64,000 bases of DNA. Source: Collinsella sp. BG-O-102 (lineage in GTDB: Bacteria; Actinomycetota; Coriobacteriia; Coriobacteriales; Coriobacteriaceae). The notes under the pieces were generated by a model. That model worked only from the letters and a program-made list of their open reading frames with translations, was not told the DNA's origin and ran no database searches. The DNA is taken from NCBI RefSeq assembly GCF_023656745.1, contig NZ_JAMOKO010000007.1, positions 57,043-121,042 on the forward strand, written 5' to 3'. This document shows positions 40,855-48,009 of the stretch, piece by piece; position 1 is the stretch's first letter, and each line of letters starts with the position of its first letter. The position numbers were made by a program, and so were the translations under genes.

Positions 40855-41070
40855 TGTGCAAAAAGCGGCAAATATGAGTACTGCTACCAATTTAGTAGCA
40901 GCGTATTTCCGCCCCACGAGCCCTTTTTGAGTTCCGCACAGCCTGCTTGACGCCAAGATATTCCACATTCGTTTATTATCTCTTCGCTGAATCCAGATTA
41001 TTGCCCAAGTTTCTTTGTTTTTGCTGTCACTATTCTAGTAACAGTACTCATATTTGCCGCTTTTTGCACA
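40855..41070. repeat. MITE-like 216-bp element A with 29-bp perfect terminal inverted repeats
   Basis: Left arm 40855-40883 and right arm 41042-41070 are exact reverse complements over 29 bp, and a weaker match continues inward (CTGCTACC / TAACAG words). The interior is AT-rich and holds no gene. A related element is at 55591-55826 with the shared words ATGAGTACTG and TTTAGTAGCAGCG. GC hairpins GGAGCTCCCC / GGGGAGCTCC lie just outside at about 40810-40832. Confidence 0.8.
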
Positions 41071-41105
41071 GGTCATATAAACAGACCCCCTATAAAGCCA
41101 TAGTT

Positions 41106-42218
41106 TTACGCCGGCTTGAGCCCAAAGCACGCTCGGAGCGTATTCAGCAGAGCATCTTGCCTCTTTCGACGAGCCTCTACGCGATTCTGATATCGCTTAC
41201 CCATACGCTGGTGGATGCGCCATGCGAGCGCTTCCATCGCTTCCACGTCGCGGAGCATTTCGTTGTTGACCGTCGCGACCTCGATTCCCATAGTAATCAA
41301 GCCCGTGTTGCGTTTTTCGTCATGGATACGTCCCCTCCGGGAGGAATGGCCCAGCTCACCGTTGTATTCCAGGTCAAACCGGGCCGTCTCCTGATACGCA
41401 TCGCAAACTGCATGCGGCATCCCCGAGATTGCCTGTGCGCGGTCATCGAACTCGATCTTGCAGTCGGTCTTAAAGGGACCGCAGGCAAATCCGCCATAGG
41501 AAAACGGAAGCGAAAACAGAGCGAGCATGATGCATTCCATGGGCGAGCGCAGGTTTTCCGACAGATAGGGGCACAGACGCCGCAGCCGTTTGGCCGTGCT
41601 TCCTTTGCACGCCGCGAGGTAATCTGCCAGGCGATCGGGTGTCAGCACGGGCTCGACCTCAAAGTAACCGACATCTGGCGGCTGGTCTTTGTCCTTTGCC
41701 AATCTGTTTACGACAGGCGATGTGTAGGGAGGTAGATACTGCCCGCGATCGCTCAGCGAAATCTTGGAGCACAGTTCCTGGGCCAGGGCAAATGCCTGGA
41801 TACAGCCGACTTCGCGCGCAACGGCTACGCAGAGGGCCTCGGGAGACAAGCTGTACACCCCCGGCTCCACCTCCAGAATCGAACCAACCGGCAGTCCTGC
41901 AGAACAAACGGACCAGCTTGCACCAGGCATGCGGCGACGCTGCTTTGCAGACCCCACCAGTAGACACAGGTCTTCTTGGACCTCGCCGCTCACGGCCCCG
42001 ATCCTCACCAAATCGGGAAGATAGATGTCCTCGGCCGAGGGCGACGATGCGTGCAGCACACGGCGCTCTTCATCGGGATCGAGGTCCCTCCAGCTGATGT
42101 AACCCATTTGTCGGCGCTCGGCGCGCATCATGCGCAGCGCCGAGGTGCCGGTCAGGATTACGGAGGAAGCCAGTTGCTCGCTTGTCGGCTCGTCACGCCG
42201 CGCTATCTTCACTGCCAC
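41106..42218 (-). CDS. Uncharacterised protein with a possible restriction-endonuclease-like C-terminus
   Basis: 370 residues. The N-terminal half has no recognised domain. The C-terminal third reads RFDLEYNGELGHSSRRGRIH, DEKRNTGLITMGIEVATVNN, a pattern like the D-x(n)-ExE/K strands of DUF559/Vsr-type nuclease folds found at the end of many actinobacterial transcriptional-regulator-like proteins. GTG at 42218 follows GGGGGTGG. It lies downstream of comF with a gap of 11 bp, in the recombination/replication block. Nuclease activity is speculative. Confidence 0.5.
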   Translation of the reverse strand: MAVKIARRDEPTSEQLASSVILTGTSALRMMRAERRQMGYISWRDLDPDEERRVLHASSPSAEDIYLPDLVRIGAVSGEVQEDLCLLVGSAKQRRRMPGASWSVCSAGLPVGSILEVEPGVYSLSPEALCVAVAREVGCIQAFALAQELCSKISLSDRGQYLPPYTSPVVNRLAKDKDQPPDVGYFEVEPVLTPDRLADYLAACKGSTAKRLRRLCPYLSENLRSPMECIMLALFSLPFSYGGFACGPFKTDCKIEFDDRAQAISGMPHAVCDAYQETARFDLEYNGELGHSSRRGRIHDEKRNTGLITMGIEVATVNNEMLRDVEAMEALAWRIHQRMGKRYQNRVEARRKRQDALLNTLRACFGLKPA

Positions 42219-42229
42219 AAAACCACCCC

Positions 42230-43036
42230 CTACCAAACGCGTGCGATAGCGAGGCCATCAACGGCCGCGGCACCGGCACGCTTGAGCTCCGCCGAGGCCG
42301 CTGCCATGGTCGCGCCCGTGGTAATGACATCATCGATGAGCAGCAGACGGCGGCCGCGCACATCCTCGATCGTCTCGTACATGCCCCGGGCATGCTCCCG
42401 GCGCTCATCGCGACCGAGCTCTCGCTGGTCACCATGACCGTATTTGACCAGGGCGTCCAGCAACGGGACACCCGAAAGATCGCAAAACGAGCGCGCGATT
42501 GCTTCCATATGGTCGAATCCACGCCGCCGAAACGCTGCCGCAGTCGCGGGCACAAATACCACCGCGTCGGCGCCGGACAGCACACTGCCGTAGCGATCGG
42601 AGGCTGCCACCTGGGCATGCAAGGCGGTGTCGTAGAGTAGCTCCGCCAGATACGGTGCCAGACGGCGCTCGCCCGCATCCTTGTACGCCTTGATGATGCG
42701 CGGCAGCGGATGTGCATAGACGGCACACGCCAGGCAGCGATCGAGCGCCTCGGCCATTGCCGAAGACGTGCCCTCGACCGAGCACTCGGTGCACAGCAAA
42801 TCCCCAAACGGGGCGCCGCATCGGATGCAGCTATGGCACGGATCGATGAGCACGAGCAACGCCAGACAATCCTGGCAGATCAACGCACCGGAACGCTCGC
42901 AGCCAGCGCATCGCGTGGGCGACAACGCCTCAAGCGCCTCGTACGCCGCGCGCTCGGCAAGCGGTAGCAATTCATCCGCAAACGGTAGGACACCTGCACC
43001 CTGCAAGCGAGTCAGCACGTTCAAATGCCTCTTCAT
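42230..43036 (-). CDS. comF: ComF-family phosphoribosyltransferase-like protein
   Basis: 268 residues. An N-terminal zinc ribbon (CAGCERSGALICQDC, CIRCGAPFGDLLCTEC) is followed by a phosphoribosyltransferase domain with the PRPP loop RLLLIDDVITTGATMAAASA and FVPATAAAFRRRGFDHMEAI. ComF is needed for DNA uptake in competent bacteria; here it may act in DNA uptake or repair. It follows the RicT gene. Confidence 0.9.
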   Translation of the reverse strand: MKRHLNVLTRLQGAGVLPFADELLPLAERAAYEALEALSPTRCAGCERSGALICQDCLALLVLIDPCHSCIRCGAPFGDLLCTECSVEGTSSAMAEALDRCLACAVYAHPLPRIIKAYKDAGERRLAPYLAELLYDTALHAQVAASDRYGSVLSGADAVVFVPATAAAFRRRGFDHMEAIARSFCDLSGVPLLDALVKYGHGDQRELGRDERREHARGMYETIEDVRGRRLLLIDDVITTGATMAAASAELKRAGAAAVDGLAIARVW

Positions 43037-43040
43037 GACA

Positions 43041-43074
43041 CAACCCTCCCTACGCGAAGGCGAAGGGAGGGTTG
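43041..43074 (-). terminator. Hairpin before comF
   Basis: 10-bp arms CAACCCTCCC / GGGAGGGTTG between the RicT gene and comF. No U-run follows, so it may attenuate rather than terminate. Confidence 0.45.
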
Positions 43075-43137
43075 CCGGTGTAGAGCCATGATACCCAGAG
43101 GTGCTGGGGTCAGACAGGTTGCATCCGTTTACGGGCG

Positions 43138-44832
43138 CTATTCGCCGGTAGGCGGTTGCGGTGCGGACGAGGTGTGGGTCGAGCCTTCGCCACCGTCCTG
43201 GCGCGGCTTGCGGGAGCGACGGCGGCGGCGACGCTTTTGACCCTGGTCGGTCGAGCCCTCGCCACCGCGATTCTCACGCGGTTCGCACTCGTCGCGAGTG
43301 CCGCCGTGCGAAGCCTTGGCGGCAGCTCCTCCGCCATCGCCGGGGCGACGGCGCGTGACCTTGACTTCGCCATCCGAAACCTGATCGGCCACAGAAGGAA
43401 CCGAGGGCTTCTGCTGCGTGCCCGAGGAATGGCGACGACGCGGACGTGACGCGCGCTCCTCCTCGCCACGCGGCTTGCCAGCCTTGTCGGCAGGCGCGTC
43501 GGAACCCGAGCCACCCTTGGGAGCGGCACCGGCCTCGCGAGCGGCTGCGGCGCGGAAGGCGTCCTCGCGCTCCTCGCTCGACAGGTGACGGCGACGACGG
43601 CGCGTGGGGTTCATGCCACCGCCGCGGTTTTGCTGCTGGGGCTGCTGAGCCTCGCGCTCGCGGGAAGCGTTCTTACCCGCGGCCTCGCCATTGTCGACGG
43701 ACGCCGCGCGCTTGCGGCGGCGACGGCCACCAGCTGCCTCCTCGGCCTCGGGTGCCTCGGCCTTGCCGCGGCCCTTTCCACGGCCACGGCCCTCGCCCTG
43801 GCCCTGAGCAGCGCGAGCATCGGATTCGGCATCGCGACGACGGCGCTTGGGCATCGATGTGCCGGCCAGACGATCGGCACTCGACAGGCCATCGCCCACG
43901 TCAACGCCGTTCTCGCGATCGAGTTCCATGAGCGCCAGGCGCATCTCGGGCGACTCGATGCGCTCGAGCACATCGCGCGTCACACAGTCGGGGCGGCAGT
44001 TGCAGCCCTGTTCGGCGGCCTTCTTTTTGCAGCCCTCCGAGCACGTCATATCGGCCAGGTTGACCTTAAAGACCTTGCCGTTCTCCAGGCGCAGCACCAG
44101 CTGCTCACGCGGCGTGTCATATTCCTGGATACGCGCCTTGCCAAGCGGCGTATCGATGAGCGTCTTCTTTTTGGGCGCACGGCTCTTAAAGTCCTTGTAC
44201 GCCTCGAACTCATAGCGCAGGCAGCACATCAGGCGGCCGCAAACGCCACTGATCTTGGACGAGTTGAGCGGCAGGTCCTGCTCTTTTGCCATGCGAATCG
44301 AGACGGGCTCAAACTGTCCGCCAAAGCGCGTGCAGCAGAGCTCCTGTCCGCATTGGGCATAGCCGCCCACAAGGCGGGTCTCATCGCGCACGCCGATCTG
44401 ACGCATGTCGACGCGAATGTGCAGCGTCGAGGACAGGTCCTTGACGAGCTGACGAAAATCGACGCGCTCCTCGGCCGCAAAGTAGAACACGGCCTTCTCG
44501 CCGCCAAACAGGTACTCGACGCCGACCGGCTTCATCTCGAGGTCGAGCTCTTTGACGAGACGGCGGAAATCAACCATCGCCTCGTCGCCCTGGATGGCTA
44601 GGTCGTCGGCAAGCTGCAGGTCGATGTCGCTCGCCACGCGCAGCACGGGCTTGAGCGGCTGGCCGATCTCATCTTGCGGCACCTCAAAGGGATCGGCCGT
44701 GACCAGGCCGATCTCGGTTCCGCGCTCGGTGGAGCAAATGGCATAATCGGCCTCGAGGATATCCAGATCCTGCGGGTCAAACCACAGGTCGCGCGAGGCG
44801 TAGGTAAACTTAACGGGTACGACTAACGGCAT
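43138..44832 (-). CDS. ricT: PSP1-domain protein RicT (YaaT) with long low-complexity tail
   Basis: 564 residues. Residues 1-280 are a canonical PSP1/YaaT domain: LVVPVKFTYASRDLWFDPQD, FYFAAEERVDFRQLVKDLSS, CGQELCCTRFGGQFEPVSIR and GVCGRLMCCLRYEFEAYKDF, with the cysteines that hold Fe-S in the B. subtilis RicAFT complex, which matures RNA by assisting RNase Y. A further CSEGCKKKAAEQGCNCRPDC follows. The last 240 residues are Arg/Gly/Glu/Ala-rich and probably disordered. Gene order tmk-holB-ricT matches Firmicutes. Confidence 0.88.
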   Translation of the reverse strand: MPLVVPVKFTYASRDLWFDPQDLDILEADYAICSTERGTEIGLVTADPFEVPQDEIGQPLKPVLRVASDIDLQLADDLAIQGDEAMVDFRRLVKELDLEMKPVGVEYLFGGEKAVFYFAAEERVDFRQLVKDLSSTLHIRVDMRQIGVRDETRLVGGYAQCGQELCCTRFGGQFEPVSIRMAKEQDLPLNSSKISGVCGRLMCCLRYEFEAYKDFKSRAPKKKTLIDTPLGKARIQEYDTPREQLVLRLENGKVFKVNLADMTCSEGCKKKAAEQGCNCRPDCVTRDVLERIESPEMRLALMELDRENGVDVGDGLSSADRLAGTSMPKRRRRDAESDARAAQGQGEGRGRGKGRGKAEAPEAEEAAGGRRRRKRAASVDNGEAAGKNASREREAQQPQQQNRGGGMNPTRRRRRHLSSEEREDAFRAAAAREAGAAPKGGSGSDAPADKAGKPRGEEERASRPRRRHSSGTQQKPSVPSVADQVSDGEVKVTRRRPGDGGGAAAKASHGGTRDECEPRENRGGEGSTDQGQKRRRRRRSRKPRQDGGEGSTHTSSAPQPPTGE

Positions 44833-45950
44833 TTCAGTGCCTTCCTGATATCGAACAGCATGACCTCGATGGCCAGCTGGGGAGTAACGTTTCTGGCGAT
44901 GTTGCGCTCGGCGGTCGCGACCGCCTCGAGCGCCCGGGTGGCACCCGCAACATTCGTCGCGGCGGCAAGCCGACCGATCGTGTCGCGCACGTCTTCGTTC
45001 ACGACGTCGGCCGCCTCGTCCTGAAGTGTCAGCAGCACGTCGCGCATGAGCGTCCGTGCGCTCGCCAGCGCTTCCATGATACCCGAACGCTCGCGCGCGT
45101 TGAGTTCGCGCTTGTTACGGTCCTCAAGCTGCTTCAATGCTCCACGCGACAGGTAGTCGGCGTTTTGCTCGAGCACCTTTTCCTGTGTTGACTTGACCTC
45201 GGCGAGCGGTGCCTTAACGGCGACGATGAGTGACTTGGCGCGACTGAGCACATCGGCCTCGTCGGCGGCGATGAGCGAATCGATGGCGCGGACCATCTGG
45301 CGGCGAGCATCCTGGCGCTCGGCGCTCTTAAGGAACTCGATGCCGCGTGTGGGGCTTCCCGCCACGGCGACCGCCATGCGGCAACGCGCGAGGTCCTGAC
45401 CCGTCGCGCGGCTCACGGCACGCGCGGCCACGGCGGGCGACACCAGGCGAAACGGCACGCACTGGCAGCGGCTCACGATGGTGGGCAGCATCACGTCTGC
45501 CGAGGTGCCCAGCAAGATGAACATAACGCCATCGGGCGGCTCCTCGAGTGTCTTGAGCAGTGCGTTGGCGGTGTTGGCGCGCAGCTGCTCGGCACGGTCG
45601 ATGATGTAGACCTTGGCCTTGGCGCGGATGGGCGCCAGCGGCACGTCATCGAGCAGCTCGCGGGTCTGGGCAATGAGGTAGCCCGTGGCGCTCTCGGGCG
45701 TGTAATAGTGCACGTCGGGATGCGTGTGCCGAGCAACGCGTACGCAGCTGTCGCATGCGCCACAGCCGTCCTGCTCGCACAGGAAGGCCTGGGCGAGCGC
45801 CCATGCGGCATCGAGCTTGCCGGCACCGGGAGCGCCCAAAAACAGGTAGGCGTGCGATGCGCGGCCGCTGGCGACGGCGTTGGTCAAAAAATCGCGCACG
45901 CGCTCTTGGGTGTCGAGCTTGGCCAGCAGGCTTGTCTGCGCGGGGGCCAT
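44823..45950 (-). CDS. holB: DNA polymerase III delta-prime subunit
   Basis: Clamp-loader subunit. 375 residues: SHAYLFLGAPGAGKLDAAWA (degenerate Walker A), zinc module CEQDGCGACDSCVRVARHTH, and KVYIIDRAEQLRANTANALL KTLEEPP-type sensor region, DVMLPTIVSRCQCVPFRLVS. The start at 45950 with GGAGG overlaps the tmk stop; the frame is open to 46016. Overlaps the ricT start by 10 bp, so the three genes are one operon. Confidence 0.92.
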   Translation of the reverse strand: MAPAQTSLLAKLDTQERVRDFLTNAVASGRASHAYLFLGAPGAGKLDAAWALAQAFLCEQDGCGACDSCVRVARHTHPDVHYYTPESATGYLIAQTRELLDDVPLAPIRAKAKVYIIDRAEQLRANTANALLKTLEEPPDGVMFILLGTSADVMLPTIVSRCQCVPFRLVSPAVAARAVSRATGQDLARCRMAVAVAGSPTRGIEFLKSAERQDARRQMVRAIDSLIAADEADVLSRAKSLIVAVKAPLAEVKSTQEKVLEQNADYLSRGALKQLEDRNKRELNARERSGIMEALASARTLMRDVLLTLQDEAADVVNEDVRDTIGRLAAATNVAGATRALEAVATAERNIARNVTPQLAIEVMLFDIRKALKCR

Positions 45951-45951
45951 G

Positions 45952-46635
45952 TTACTCAGCCTCCTGGGCAAGCGCAGCGGCGACGGCATCCTGGGGGATG
46001 TCGAGACCGTACGCACGAACCAGCTCGACCGTCTGCGCGAAGACGTCTGCGATCGACGCAGTGGCGTCGATGAGCTTCACGCGGTCTGGCTCCTCGGCAG
46101 CAATGGAACAAAATCCCTGATAAACGCGCTCCTGGAAGGCCATGCCCTTTGCCTCCATGCGATCCGCCGCACCGCGGGCCGCCATGCGCAGCGCCGCCTG
46201 CTCGGGCGTGATGTGATAGACGAGCGTGAGCGCCGGATGCGTACCGGTGACAGCCAGGTTGTTGGCATCGCGCACCATCTGACGGTCGAGGCCATCGGCA
46301 AACGCCTGGTAGCAGGTCGTGGAATCGTAGAAACGGTCGCACAGGACCACCTTGCCGGCAGCGAGGGCGGGAGCTATGACCTCATGCACCAACTGAGCGC
46401 GTGCCGCCTCGTAGAGCAGCAGCTCGCAGGTGTCGCCCATCGCCGTATTGGCAGGGTCGAGCAGCAGGGCGCGGATCTTTTCGCTGATGGCGGTACCGCC
46501 CGGCTCGCGCAGGCTCACAACCTGGTAGCCAGCGAGCTCGAGCGCACGGGCAAGTAGGCGCGCCTGCGTGGACTTGCCGGCGCCGTCGACGCCCTCGAGC
46601 GTGATAAAGCTATGTTGAGCGGGCTCAAAAGCCAT
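45952..46635 (-). CDS. tmk: Thymidylate kinase
   Basis: Phosphorylates dTMP to dTDP. 227 residues: P-loop FITLEGVDGAGKSTQARLLA, REPGGTAISEKIRALLLDP, DRFYDSTTCYQAFADGLDR, and a LID region RMAARGAADRMEAKGMAFQ. First gene of the tmk-holB-ricT operon. Confidence 0.95.
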   Translation of the reverse strand: MAFEPAQHSFITLEGVDGAGKSTQARLLARALELAGYQVVSLREPGGTAISEKIRALLLDPANTAMGDTCELLLYEAARAQLVHEVIAPALAAGKVVLCDRFYDSTTCYQAFADGLDRQMVRDANNLAVTGTHPALTLVYHITPEQAALRMAARGAADRMEAKGMAFQERVYQGFCSIAAEEPDRVKLIDATASIADVFAQTVELVRAYGLDIPQDAVAAALAQEAE

Positions 46636-46737
46636 GGGCGCAGCCCCTTCCTACAAGGCGCGTAAATGCAGATATATCAACCAAGCCATGATACCCCAGC
46701 GTCCGGCGCGTCCCCAATGGCTAATGGTGCCTTTCCG

Positions 46738-46806
46738 AAGTTGCGGTGAAATAGGGACTGATTGAAGCTCTGAGACCGCCAAACAGTCCCTATTTCACCG
46801 CAACTT
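46738..46806. repeat. 69-bp palindromic repeat, copy 1
   Basis: Perfect 23-bp arms (46738-46760 and 46784-46806; core GCGGTGAAATAGGGACTG) with a 23-nt loop. Copy 2 is at 47876-47944. The two flank the zinc-ribbon protein gene. Confidence 0.88.
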
Positions 46807-46874
46807 ATGATGGGGAATTTTGGACGCTGGGTATAATCGTCGTATTGCATTGAAATGTGGCGAAAGGAGTGGCA

Positions 46875-47858
46875 ATGTCTCGGTATTGCGCCTCGTGCGG
46901 CAAACTTCTTGCAGATGATGCCAAGTTCTGCACCTCATGCGGTGCACCCGTTGAGCAGACAACCGCAAGCAATGGCCAACCCGCGTTTGAGCAGACCGGC
47001 TTCCTCGATACGCCGCAAGCTAAGCCGGACGACCCCCTCGCCTATCGCCCCGACCCCGCCGCCAGCCCCGCAGCGGTCGAAACGACGCAGCGCATACCCG
47101 TCGCGGACACCCCGCCCCAACAGCAACCGGCATCTACGTACGCGCCTGATTCACCGCAGGCCCCCGCCGCCAAAAAGAGCAGCACCAAGGCGCTTATCGC
47201 CGTTATCGTTGTGCTCGTGGCAATTATCATCGCCTTGGTCATCTTTTTTGTGATCAAGCCTTTCGACAACGCCGCCACGCAAACGACTGCCGAGATTACT
47301 AAGCTGCACCATGATGTTGACGATGATGACCTCAAGCCTCTCGACGACCCCAATAGCCTTTTTGACGATGACGACGATGATGACGAGGATGGCAGCCAGG
47401 CGACCCTCTCCGAGCAAAACCTCTACCGTCACCTGAGCGAATACTACGATCAGCTCGAAGATCTCGATAGCCAGGTCCGCGCCTGCGCACAGGCCTTCAA
47501 TGGCAGCTATCTGGAAGAAGATCGCACCGCCCGTCAAAATCTCGCCGACGTCGCCGAGCGCACGGAAGACACCATCGAGCAGTACTACGATATCGTCGAG
47601 GACCTGGACGTCCCCATGAGCTCTAAGAATTACAGCTCCTGGAAAGACATCGTTGCCTTGTATGACGACCTGGACAACCGCATCGGCGCGATCTGCGATG
47701 CCTGGGAGATTAGCCTAAAGTACGTAAAGCCCGCGGACCATAAGGACGAAATCGTGGCGCCGCTGGCACGCGACAACGAGCCGGGGACCAACAGCAACAA
47801 GTACCGTCAGGACTTTGAGGACCGCTATCCCGGCGCCAAGCCTGTCGAAGTGAAGTAA
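46875..47858 (+). CDS. Zinc-ribbon membrane protein with acidic external domain
   Basis: 327 residues. An N-terminal zinc ribbon (YCASCGKLLADDAKFCTSCG, Cys pairs) is followed by a Pro/Ala/Gln-rich linker, a single membrane segment (TKALIAVIVVLVAIIIALVI, about 104-128) and an extracytoplasmic domain with a strong acidic run (LFDDDDDDDEDGSQ) and helices (YEDLD-type, EQLYRHLSEYYDQLEDLDSQ-like). ATG 46875 follows AAAGGAG. It is the only plus-strand gene here and is flanked by two copies of a palindrome. Function unknown. Confidence 0.65.
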   Translation: MSRYCASCGKLLADDAKFCTSCGAPVEQTTASNGQPAFEQTGFLDTPQAKPDDPLAYRPDPAASPAAVETTQRIPVADTPPQQQPASTYAPDSPQAPAAKKSSTKALIAVIVVLVAIIIALVIFFVIKPFDNAATQTTAEITKLHHDVDDDDLKPLDDPNSLFDDDDDDDEDGSQATLSEQNLYRHLSEYYDQLEDLDSQVRACAQAFNGSYLEEDRTARQNLADVAERTEDTIEQYYDIVEDLDVPMSSKNYSSWKDIVALYDDLDNRIGAICDAWEISLKYVKPADHKDEIVAPLARDNEPGTNSNKYRQDFEDRYPGAKPVEVK

Positions 47859-47875
47859 TCCCAACAACTGATCAA

Positions 47876-47944
47876 AACTTGCGGTGAAATAGGGATTAAT
47901 TAGGCCTTTTGCCAGCAAAAACAGTCCCTATTTCACCGCAACTT
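47876..47944. repeat. 69-bp palindromic repeat, copy 2
   Basis: Arms CTTGCGGTGAAATAGGGA... and its inverted partner at 47922-47944; the right arm is identical to that of copy 1, the left arm has small changes and the loop differs. Confidence 0.85.
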
Positions 47945-47950
47945 AGAAGT

Positions 47951-47988
47951 GGGGCCGGGCGCGCATTTGCATTTGCGCGCCCGGCCCC
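47951..47988 (-). terminator. Strong hairpin beyond topA
   Basis: 15-bp arms GGGGCCGGGCGCGCA / TGCGCGCCCGGCCCC, downstream of topA on the minus strand. It lacks a good U-run. Confidence 0.6.
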
Positions 47989-48009
47989 ACCGTGTCTATA
48001 TGTGCTCGG

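Noticed and set aside
40860..41735. A plus-strand gene at the MITE-like element (262 codons)
   Set aside because: It begins in the element and then runs antisense to the 41106-42218 gene; no SD or domain.
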